Below, one piece after another: positions 34,331 to 41,664 of a DNA stretch of 64,000 bases (within the stretch, counting starts at the first letter, position 1; the number at the start of each line of letters is the position of its first letter). The DNA comes from CAISIP01 sp031396205 (lineage in GTDB: Bacteria > Pseudomonadota > Gammaproteobacteria > Burkholderiales > Burkholderiaceae_C). Below the pieces are notes generated by a model. It saw only the letters and a list, made by a program, of their open reading frames with translations, had not been told where the DNA came from and ran no database searches. A program made the position numbers and the translations under genes. The stretch covers positions 1-64,000 of the forward strand of contig JANNKH010000127.1 in assembly GCA_031396205.1 (NCBI GenBank), written 5' to 3'.

Positions 34331-35377
34331 ATGCTGCAGCAGCGAATCGAAGCCAAATGGATCGACGCCTTCGCGCAGGTTTTTCGGCTGTGCGGCGTGC
34401 AGCCTGGTGAGAGCGCGGCGGTCCTGTCGGAAACCCAGTCCCGACCGGTCAACGTGCAATTGGCCGAGTTGGCGCTGCACCGCCTGGGCGCACGGGTGTT
34501 CCATGTGGTGCTGGCCAGTGCGCGCCTGCAGGCGCCGGTACCGGTGCGATCCACGGGTGCATCCGACGCCATCGGTGGCCTGGCACCGGTCGTGGCGGCA
34601 CTAGCGGGCAGTGGTTTCGTTGCCGACCTGACGGTCGAAGGCCTGCTGCACGCGCCAGAGTTGCCCCAGATCCTGGGCGGTGGGGCGCGGGTGTTGATGG
34701 TCTCCAACGAGCACCCAGAGATACTGGAGCGCTGCATGCCGGAGCCGGCGCTGGAGGAAAAGGTCAAGTCCGGCATGCGGATGCTCAAGAATGCCGTCCA
34801 GATGCGGGTGCGGTCCGCCGCGGGGACCGACCTGACCATTGGGCTCCAAGGGGCGCGTGTGGGAGGCGGCTGGGGCTATACCGTGCGCGCCGGCAGCATC
34901 TCGCATTGGCCGGGCGGCCTGTGCCTGGCCTTTCCCGCTGCCGCTAGCGTCAATGGGATGCTGGTACTGGACGAGGGCGATGTCAACCTGACGTTCAAAC
35001 GCTACATCGAAAAGCCGGTCGCGCTCACCGTGCAGGACGACCATGTGATCGACATTGCCGGCAGCCACCTCGATGCGGAGCTGATGCGCAGCTATTTTTC
35101 GGCTTGGGGTGACCGTGCCGCCTATGCGGTGTCCCATGTCGGCTGGGGCATGAATCCGACAGCGCGCTGGGATGCCATGGCGTTTTATGACAAGAACGAT
35201 TTCAACGGTACCGAGCTGCGCGCCTTTGCCGGCAATTTCCTGTACTCCACCGGCGCCAATGAGGTCGCGGGGCGCCACACGTTGGGTCATTTCGACCTGC
35301 CGTTACGCCGTTGTACCGTGACCCTGGACACGACGGTCGTGGTCGACCGCGGCCATTTGCAGGGCCCGTTGGCGTGA
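34331..35377 (+). CDS. NicX-like ring-cleavage dioxygenase (2,5-dihydroxypyridine 5,6-dioxygenase family)
   Basis: The 348-residue protein aligns by eye along its length with NicX from nicotinic acid degradation, a family related to M29 aminopeptidases. Shared blocks are SHVGWGMNPTARWDAM, ELRAFAGNFLYSTGAN and HFDLPLRRC. The residues known as iron ligands in NicX (His265, His318, Asp320) correspond to His269, His320 and Asp322 here. A GAGGAAA ribosome-binding site precedes the ATG. NicX opens the ring of 2,5-dihydroxypyridine to N-formylmaleamate; the substrate here is unknown because the cluster lacks the rest of the nic pathway. Confidence 0.75.
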   Translation: MLQQRIEAKWIDAFAQVFRLCGVQPGESAAVLSETQSRPVNVQLAELALHRLGARVFHVVLASARLQAPVPVRSTGASDAIGGLAPVVAALAGSGFVADLTVEGLLHAPELPQILGGGARVLMVSNEHPEILERCMPEPALEEKVKSGMRMLKNAVQMRVRSAAGTDLTIGLQGARVGGGWGYTVRAGSISHWPGGLCLAFPAAASVNGMLVLDEGDVNLTFKRYIEKPVALTVQDDHVIDIAGSHLDAELMRSYFSAWGDRAAYAVSHVGWGMNPTARWDAMAFYDKNDFNGTELRAFAGNFLYSTGANEVAGRHTLGHFDLPLRRCTVTLDTTVVVDRGHLQGPLA

Positions 35378-35387
35378 GGGCCAGACC

Positions 35388-36182
35388 ATGACGGCAGTGG
35401 CAGTCCTACCCGGAACCCTGGAGCAGGGCAGCGGTGCCACCGCGGTGTTCCTGCTGCATGGCGTTGGCGGTGGCAAGGCGGTGTGGGCCGAAAACCTGGG
35501 CGCCATCGCGGCCGCCGGGTACCGTGCCATCGCATGGGACATGCCAGGTTATGGTGCGTCCGCCTCCGTCGAGCCCTACACCATCCGCACGCTGGCCGAG
35601 TCGCTGCGAGATCTGCTCGAAACCACCGGCGCGCACTGCAACGTTCTGCTCGGACACAGCATGGGTGGCATGGTGGTGCAGGAACTCGTTGCGCTGGCAC
35701 CGCAGCTGGTGCACGGGCTGATACTGTCGGGCACATCGCCGGCGTTTGGCCGGGCCGACGGCCAGTGGCAGCAGCAGTTCCTGAACGATCGCTTCGCGCC
35801 ACTGGACGCAGGCCAGACCATGGCACAGCTCGCGGCGCAACTGGTGCCCGCCATGATGGCGCCCGGCGCTGCATCGCCCGCCCAGCAGGCCGCGCAACTG
35901 GTCATGGCATCGGTGCCGCCGTCGGCTTACCGAGCCGCATTGCGGGCCATCGTGGCGTTCAACCGGCTCGATGACCTGGCCCGGATCACCGTGCCCACCC
36001 TGTGTCTGGCCGGTGAGCTTGATCGCAATGCTTCGCCCGTGGTGATGCAACGCATGTCCGGGCGCATCGCCGGGTCCCACTACCATTGTCTGCCCGAGGT
36101 CGGCCATCTGGCCAACATGGAGCAACCGGACGCGTTCAACGCAGCCGTGTTGTGGTTCCTGCAGGCACATTTTCCAGCTTGA
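35388..36182 (+). CDS. Alpha/beta hydrolase (NicD-like position)
   Basis: This 264-residue alpha/beta hydrolase has oxyanion HGVGG, nucleophile elbow GHSMGG (Ser91), Asp212 (AGELDRNAS) and His240 (EVGHLANMEQP). A GAGGG lies just before the ATG, 10 nt after the NicX-like stop. In the nic pathway the enzyme after NicX is NicD, an alpha/beta-hydrolase deformylase, so the pair here is suggestive. Sequence alone cannot separate a deformylase from an esterase or C-C hydrolase. Confidence 0.82.
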   Translation: MTAVAVLPGTLEQGSGATAVFLLHGVGGGKAVWAENLGAIAAAGYRAIAWDMPGYGASASVEPYTIRTLAESLRDLLETTGAHCNVLLGHSMGGMVVQELVALAPQLVHGLILSGTSPAFGRADGQWQQQFLNDRFAPLDAGQTMAQLAAQLVPAMMAPGAASPAQQAAQLVMASVPPSAYRAALRAIVAFNRLDDLARITVPTLCLAGELDRNASPVVMQRMSGRIAGSHYHCLPEVGHLANMEQPDAFNAAVLWFLQAHFPA

Positions 36183-36193
36183 GGAGGATATCG

Positions 36194-37477
36194 ATGTCGA
36201 CGGCCCCACCAACATGCACCTCCAGTCGGTACGTGCCGCCATCGATCGCGGGAGACTACAGCACACCCACGGACAAGCAGACCCAATTGCTGGCCATCGC
36301 GTCGAGTCTGGGGCGCGACAAGTTTGCGCCGCGAGCAGGCCAGATCGACCGTGACGCGGTGTTTCCGTTCGAGAACTATGCCGACATGCATGCGGCCGGG
36401 CTGCTGCGCATTTGCGTGCCGGAGCAATATGGCGGTTGGGGTGCCGATTTCGCGACCTATGTCATGACTGCCGCCGAGATCGGCCGGCATTGCGGCGCGA
36501 CCGCGCTCACGCTGAACATGCACGTGAGTTCGACCATGTGGACCGGCTTCATCGCCGATGACCTGGACATGACGCCCGAGCAGCGCGCGAACCATGAGGA
36601 GCATCGCGCGATGCATTACAAGCGCATCGTGGAGCAGGGCAAGGTCTATTCGCAGCCCTTTTCCGAAGGCGGCGCAGCGGCGGCCGGCAAGGCGCCGTTC
36701 GGCACGCTGGCGCGCAAGGTCGATGGCGGCTACATCGTCAATGGCAAGAAGATATTCGCCTCGCTGGCAGGCGCCGCTGATTACTACGGCATCCTGTGCA
36801 CGCTGGACAAGCCGGGCGCAACCCAACGCGACGCGCTGTACCTGGCGGTGGACCGCAATCTGCCCGGCGTCACCGTCAGTGGCGAATGGGACCCGTTGGG
36901 CATGCGCGGCACGGTGTCGCGCAACCTGTTGTTCCGGGATGTGTTCGTCCCCGAGGCCGAACGGCTCATGCCTGAAGGCCTGTACGCGCAGGCCGCATTG
37001 CGCTGGCCGCACATGTTTGCCACGCTGTCGCCGACCTACATGGGCATTGCGCAGGCAGCCTACGATTTCACGGTGCAATACCTGCGCGCCGAAGTGCCCG
37101 GTACGCCGCCGGTCAAGCGCCGCATGTACCCGACCAAGCAGATCGCGGTGGCCGAGATGAAGGTCAAGCTGGAGCAGACGCGGGCGATCTTCCTGCAGAA
37201 CGCGCGCGCGGCCCGGGTCGACCCGTCCAAGGAGATCCGCCTGGGCCTGCTGGCGGCGCACTACAGCGTCATGGAGAACGCCAACGAGATCTGCCGCCTG
37301 GCGGTGCGCACCTGCGGCGGCCAGTCCATGCTCAAGACGCTACCGCTGGAGCGCATGTACCGCGACTCGCGCTGCGGCTCGCTGATGCTGCCCTGGACCG
37401 CCGAGTTATGCATCGACCGCATGGGCCGCGAATGCCTGTACGAGGCCGGTGAGAGCGACGAGCCCGACGTGCTGTAG
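36194..37477 (+). CDS. Acyl-CoA dehydrogenase-fold flavoprotein lacking the usual catalytic Glu
   Basis: This 427-residue protein has ACAD N-terminal (RICVPEQYGGWG), middle (GGYIVNGKKIFASLAGAADYY) and C-terminal domains. Two features are odd. The region that normally reads YEGT/YGGTNEI is LPWTAELCIDRMG (about 398-412). The alternative Glu site of LCAD/IVD types (xxERL/M) is RWPHMFA with His273. Neither catalytic glutamate is present, as in ACAD-fold monooxygenases such as DszC or HsaA. With a flavin reductase in the same cluster, a hydroxylase role is plausible. GAGGAGG precedes the ATG at 36194. Confidence 0.8.
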   Translation: MSTAPPTCTSSRYVPPSIAGDYSTPTDKQTQLLAIASSLGRDKFAPRAGQIDRDAVFPFENYADMHAAGLLRICVPEQYGGWGADFATYVMTAAEIGRHCGATALTLNMHVSSTMWTGFIADDLDMTPEQRANHEEHRAMHYKRIVEQGKVYSQPFSEGGAAAAGKAPFGTLARKVDGGYIVNGKKIFASLAGAADYYGILCTLDKPGATQRDALYLAVDRNLPGVTVSGEWDPLGMRGTVSRNLLFRDVFVPEAERLMPEGLYAQAALRWPHMFATLSPTYMGIAQAAYDFTVQYLRAEVPGTPPVKRRMYPTKQIAVAEMKVKLEQTRAIFLQNARAARVDPSKEIRLGLLAAHYSVMENANEICRLAVRTCGGQSMLKTLPLERMYRDSRCGSLMLPWTAELCIDRMGRECLYEAGESDEPDVL

Positions 37478-37521
37478 TCGGCCGTCGCCGTGCGCCACGT
37501 CAGCAGGCCTGAGCCAGAGCG

Positions 37522-39009
37522 ATGAACCTGTCGCGCATCATCGAACGCCATGCACAGTTCGCGCCGCAGAAGGTGGCACTGCATTTCGACGGGCAGGACA
37601 TTCGCTATCGGCAACTGTGGGAGCGCATCTGCCACGCTACGTCCGCGTTGCAGGCCGCCGGCGTGTCGCATGGCGACCGGGTCGCCTGGCTGGGCCTGAA
37701 CGACCCGGCCATGCTGGTCATGCTGTTCGCGCTGGCGCGCATCGGAGCCATCCTGCTGCCGCTGAACTACCGCCTGGCGGCGGCGGAACAGGCCGTGATC
37801 CTGGTGCATGCCGGAGCCCATCTGCTGGTCCATGACAGCAACCACACAGAGGCAGCAAGCGCGCTGGGCGGCATCGGCGGCGTGGCGCTGTTGCCGGCCT
37901 CGGACATCGATTGCCTGAGGCAGGGACATCGGGGGTCTGCGAAGCGGGCAGGCCGGGACGGCACCGACGCGTCGCCAGTGTTGCTGGTCTACACATCCGG
38001 TACTTCGGGCAAGCCCAAAGGTGCTTTGCATACCCAGTCCGGCTTGATCTGGAATTGCATCAACGCGACCCATGCGCAGGACTTGGGCGCCGCCGACCAT
38101 GCGTTGACCGTGCTGCCGTTGTTCCATGTTGGCGGTTTGTGCATCCAGACGCTGCCCGTCCTGCATGCCGGCGCCACGGTCACGCTGCATCGCCGATTCG
38201 AGCCGGGTGCATGGCTGGCCGACGTTCAGACACGTCGCCCCGGACTCTCCGTCATGGTGCCAGCCACGTTGCGGGCAGTGCAGGAGCATCCAGGGTTCGC
38301 GGCGGCCGACCTGTCGTCGCTGCGTTTGATCGTGGCCGGATCATCGGTGGTTCCCGTTACGCTGATCGACGCGTTTCACCGACGCGGTGTTCCGATCGGA
38401 CAGGTCTATGGCGCCACCGAAACCGGACCAGTGTCGATATACCTGCGGCGCGAGGACGCGCTGCGGGTTCCGGGAGCCGCCGGCAAGGCTGGCCTGCATG
38501 TCGCGGTACGCCTGGTCGGCAGTACCGGTGCGGATGTGGCCGACGGCGACGTCGGCGAGATCTGGATTCGCGCCGCCAACCTGATGCAGGGCTATTGGGC
38601 GGACGACCACAACCCGTCTTTTGCCGACGGCTGGTTTCGCAGCGGCGACCTGGCGCGCCAGGACGCAGAGGGCTTTTACTGGGTCGTCGGCCGCTCGCGC
38701 GACATGATCATCTCGGGTGGGGAAAACATCTACCCGGCCGAGATCGAAAACCTGCTGGCGGCCTGCCCGGAGATCGCCGATGCCGCCGTCATCGGACAAC
38801 CCGATCCGCGCTGGGGCGAAGTGGCGGTTGCCGTCATCGTGCGCAAGTCGGGTTCGACGCTGGATGCGAGCGCCGTGCTGGCCCTGCTCGACGGACAGAT
38901 CGCCCGATTCAAGCTACCGCGGAGGGTGTTGTTCAGCGACCAACTGCCCAAGACAGCGCTGGGCAAGGTGCGCAAGGCGGAACTGCTGAAATGGGCGCAA
39001 CGCGCTTGA
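37522..39009 (+). CDS. AMP-dependent acyl-CoA synthetase/ligase
   Basis: This 495-residue ANL-superfamily adenylating enzyme has the P-loop VYTSGTSGKPKGALH, the A5 motif YGATETGP, the A7 motif WFRSGDLARQDAEG, the hinge SGGENIYPAEIE and the C-terminal lysine in LPKTALGKVRK. It forms an acyl-CoA through an acyl-adenylate. The substrate-binding pocket cannot be read, so it could act on an aromatic, fatty or dicarboxylic acid. It is the last gene of the cluster that begins with the flavin reductase. Confidence 0.88.
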   Translation: MNLSRIIERHAQFAPQKVALHFDGQDIRYRQLWERICHATSALQAAGVSHGDRVAWLGLNDPAMLVMLFALARIGAILLPLNYRLAAAEQAVILVHAGAHLLVHDSNHTEAASALGGIGGVALLPASDIDCLRQGHRGSAKRAGRDGTDASPVLLVYTSGTSGKPKGALHTQSGLIWNCINATHAQDLGAADHALTVLPLFHVGGLCIQTLPVLHAGATVTLHRRFEPGAWLADVQTRRPGLSVMVPATLRAVQEHPGFAAADLSSLRLIVAGSSVVPVTLIDAFHRRGVPIGQVYGATETGPVSIYLRREDALRVPGAAGKAGLHVAVRLVGSTGADVADGDVGEIWIRAANLMQGYWADDHNPSFADGWFRSGDLARQDAEGFYWVVGRSRDMIISGGENIYPAEIENLLAACPEIADAAVIGQPDPRWGEVAVAVIVRKSGSTLDASAVLALLDGQIARFKLPRRVLFSDQLPKTALGKVRKAELLKWAQRA

Positions 39010-39111
39010 GGCGGGTGGAACGCTCAGGGTGGGGTTGGCCCGTCGAATCCCCTGCGCGCCTGCACCAGCGAGGTCATTGCAAGCGCGTTGTTCCTCCTGA
39101 TTGCCAAAACC

Positions 39112-39441
39112 TCAGTTATCCCGCCCTCTCGATACCTGCATCACATACACCGTCAACGATCGATTCAGCAATCCTGCCGGTGCAACCCGCATCAGGTCGA
39201 ACGAACTCGCAGCGCCATCAAACTTCCAGCCAAATTCGTTGGACCCCACGACAAAACGAACCGATTCGCCTTGCCGCACATTGACCCACGGCGTGTTGGT
39301 CTCGATCGTGATGCTGCGCTCAGCCTGAGACGCAAGCGCCGTGCTGCCGAACCGGAAATCGGGCACCTGGGCCCATGCAGCGGGCAGGGCAAAGGCAAGC
39401 AGCAGGCCAGCGACCGCAACGCGGGAAAACGGATATGCCAT
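39112..39441 (-). CDS. CzcE-family periplasmic metal-binding protein
   Basis: This 109-residue secreted protein has a signal peptide (VAVAGLLLAFALPAAWAQ, cleavage about residue 25). The mature domain resembles CzcE: ITIETNTPWVNVRQGESVRFVV, WKFDGAASSFDLMRVAPAG and LTVYV. CzcE of Cupriavidus binds copper in the periplasm. AGGAG lies 6 nt before the ATG. No other metal-resistance gene adjoins it; it sits alone on the minus strand between the ligase and decayed transporter fragments. Confidence 0.72.
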   Translation of the reverse strand: MAYPFSRVAVAGLLLAFALPAAWAQVPDFRFGSTALASQAERSITIETNTPWVNVRQGESVRFVVGSNEFGWKFDGAASSFDLMRVAPAGLLNRSLTVYVMQVSRGRDN

Positions 39442-39796
39442 GCGAGACTCCTGAAAATTGGGTGGTATGTGTTTTGCTTAAGGCGAGGGCAGGGCATGTC
39501 GAGAGTGCCCTCCATGCCCCCTGGCTGGCACCCATCCTAATCGGCTGTTCCGTGGCGTGTATTTCCCTCGTCAACGCAAGGGGCACTACTGGGGGCAGGT
39601 CGAGCGCGCGGGTGGGTTGCGCCAGTGCCGCCCCGGCGTCCGCTGGCAGGTCCAAGGTGCAGTCCCCGGTCGGTTGCAAGTGCGCCAGCGGGTCGGCACG
39701 CCCGTCCGGTGTCGCCGATACGACGCGGCCACCACGCAATCCATGACGGCCGCAAACGATTCCACTGCTATAAAAGCCTCAGGTCCGCCAGGTCTC
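39442..39796. other. Intergenic stretch with no recognisable gene
   Basis: The first 40 bp hold the promoter/leader of the CzcE-like gene. The rest reads open in several frames on both strands, but none shows a domain, signal peptide or ribosome-binding site. Given the decayed transporter just downstream, part of it may be degraded coding sequence. I could not identify what it was. Confidence 0.5.
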
Positions 39797-39949
39797 ATGT
39801 CGACCGGATTGCGGGCACAGGCATTTGCGGTTCCGGTCTGGCCATTCCAGCTGGCGATTCCGCTGGGTTTCCTGTCGGCTGCGGTGCGCTATTTCTTTTT
39901 TGCCGCCAGACCGGCACTGCGTCCCGTGGCGCCGGAGTTCCAGGAATGA
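39797..39949 (+). pseudogene. Remnant of TRAP transporter small permease (DctQ), C-terminal end
   Basis: About 50 codons ending in a normal stop read GLRAQAFAVPVWPFQLAIPLG followed by a hydrophobic LSAAVRYFFF segment. This matches the last transmembrane helix of DctQ-type TRAP small permeases. The first three helices are missing: upstream sequence in this frame has no similarity. Ten bases later a DctM-like fragment begins, the normal Q-then-M order. Confidence 0.6.
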
Positions 39950-39958
39950 ATCGGGCAG

Positions 39959-40304
39959 GGTCGCCGCGCGCTGCTGTACGCGATCCTGATCGAGACCTTC
40001 GTGTACGGCGAAATGCAGCTCAAGGATTTCTATAACGTCGTGCTGGAGACCTCCAAGCTTGGCGGTTCCCTCCTATGGCTACAACAAGATCGTGTTCGGC
40101 ATCATCATGATCCTGAACCTGGAGATCGGCTTCCTGACGCCGCCGGTGGGGATCAACCTGATCGTCGCCATGTCGGCTTTCAAGCAACCCTTCGGCCTGC
40201 TCGTCAAAGCGGCGATCCCCTACATCGTCCCGATGCCGGGATGCCTGGCCTTGGTGGTCTGGAAGCCCTGGATCGCGATGTACCTGGTCGACGGCAGGTT
40301 CTGA
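39959..40304 (+). pseudogene. Remnant of TRAP transporter large permease (DctM), frameshifted and internally deleted
   Basis: Two pieces in different frames are joined. The first (39959 to about 40056) reads RRALLYAILIETFVYGEMQL and KDFYNVVLETSKL, like a mid-protein DctM helix and loop. The second (about 40060-40304) reads FGIIMILNLEIGFLTPPVG and NLIVAMSAFKQPFG and ends at a stop, which is the DctM C-terminus. The frame changes near 40056-40066. The roughly 100 residues that normally separate these segments are absent, as is the whole N-terminal half. No DctP binding protein is nearby. Confidence 0.7.
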
Positions 40305-40365
40305 TACGCTGTCGCCGCGATGGACCGTGAGGCAGCCCAATCCCTGCGCAGCATTGGCGCCAAGA

Positions 40366-41631
40366 TCAGGCGGGAATGCGAACCGTCAACCGCGAATAGC
40401 CGCGCACAAAATTCGACAACAGCCGGGTCGGTTGACCCACAACCTCGATGCGCGGGAAACGATTCAGGATCTCCTCCCACAGGATCTTCAACTGCATCTC
40501 GGCCAGCCGATTGCCGACGCAGCGGTGAATGCCGAATCCGAACGACAGGTGCTGTCGCGGCCTGGCGCGATCGATGATGAACCGATCTGCCTCGGGAATC
40601 GCCTCTTCGTCCCGGTTGCCGGAGTAGTACCACATGGCGACCTTGTCGCCCTTGCGGATCGTCTTGCAACCCAGCTCGGTGTCAACCATGGCGGTGCGCC
40701 GCATATGCGGCAGCGGCGTTTGCCAGCGAATGATCTCTGGCACCATGCTTTCGACCAACAACGGATTGACCCGCAGCTTGGCGAACTCCTCCGGGTTCTG
40801 GTGCAGCGCAAGTACGCCGCCGGTCATGGAATTGCGCGTGGTGTCATTGCCTCCGACGATCAGCAGCAGCAGGTTGCCCAGGTATTCGCGCGAGCTCATG
40901 TCACGGGTGGCAGGTGCGTGGGCCAGCATCGAGACCAGGTCGGTGCGCGGTGGCGCGTTGACACGCTGGTTCCACAGCGTGGTGAAGTACGCCAGGCACT
41001 TGCCCAGTTCGGCCTGGCGCGCCTCGGGCGACTCGACCAGATGGTCGACCTGCGGAACCGAGGTGGCCACATCCGACCACCAGGTCAGCAGTTTGCGGTC
41101 TTCGAAAGGGAAATCGAACAGGGTGGCCAGCATTTGCGTAGTCAACTCGATCGACACCCGCTGAACCCAGTCGAAGGTCTCGCCCCGCGGCAAGCCGTCC
41201 AGCACTGCGGCAGTGCGGGCGCGGATGGTGGACTCCATGGTCGCCAGATTGCCCGGCGCCACAATGGCGCTAACGCTCTTGCGCTGCGCGTCGTGCTTGG
41301 GCGGATCCATGGCAATGAACATCTGCAGCCGGTCGTCCATGGGCGCGTCGAACAGCGCAATGCCACCCTGCGACCAGTCCGAGGAAAAAATGTGGTGGCT
41401 GGTGTCCACCTGCATGATGTCCTTGTACTTGGTGACGGACCAAAAGCCACCGTAGAAGTCGTTCTCGCAGTAGTGCACCGGGTCATCGCGCCGCAAGCGC
41501 GCGAAATAATGGCCTACGGTGTCTTGCTGAAACAAGCGCGGCTTGCTGACGTCGATCTGGCCAATCGGCATGGAAAATGCCTCTGCCCGGGCTTGCTCCG
41601 AGAGGCTGGCAGCGGATTCCAACGATTGCAT
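40366..41631 (-). CDS. Cytochrome P450
   Basis: This 421-residue soluble bacterial P450 has the I-helix motif LLLIVGGNDTTRNS, the ExxR motif EIIRW and the heme-binding FGFGIHRCVGNRLAE. The start ATG at 41629-41631 has AAGGAG 7 nt upstream. The general look (SSDWSQGGIALFD, MDPPKHDAQRKSV) is of the CYP124/125/153-like group that oxidises alkyl chains, terpenes or sterol side chains; the subfamily is not certain. No ferredoxin or reductase is adjacent, so electrons must come from elsewhere. It follows the FadB-like gene by 33 bp on the same strand. Confidence 0.9.
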   Translation of the reverse strand: MQSLESAASLSEQARAEAFSMPIGQIDVSKPRLFQQDTVGHYFARLRRDDPVHYCENDFYGGFWSVTKYKDIMQVDTSHHIFSSDWSQGGIALFDAPMDDRLQMFIAMDPPKHDAQRKSVSAIVAPGNLATMESTIRARTAAVLDGLPRGETFDWVQRVSIELTTQMLATLFDFPFEDRKLLTWWSDVATSVPQVDHLVESPEARQAELGKCLAYFTTLWNQRVNAPPRTDLVSMLAHAPATRDMSSREYLGNLLLLIVGGNDTTRNSMTGGVLALHQNPEEFAKLRVNPLLVESMVPEIIRWQTPLPHMRRTAMVDTELGCKTIRKGDKVAMWYYSGNRDEEAIPEADRFIIDRARPRQHLSFGFGIHRCVGNRLAEMQLKILWEEILNRFPRIEVVGQPTRLLSNFVRGYSRLTVRIPA

Positions 41632-41664
41632 CAGCACACTCCTTCTTGCGCGGTCGGCGCCGAG

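Noticed and set aside
34331..35377. M29 leucyl aminopeptidase annotation
   Set aside because: The conserved blocks and His/His/Asp positions match NicX better than aminopeptidases, which use a different Glu/His metal set; the residual doubt is reflected in the confidence.
39320..39739. A minus-strand frame of 139 codons upstream of the CzcE-like gene
   Set aside because: It overlaps the CzcE-like gene, which has a signal peptide and ribosome-binding site; the upstream part has no domain or ribosome-binding site.
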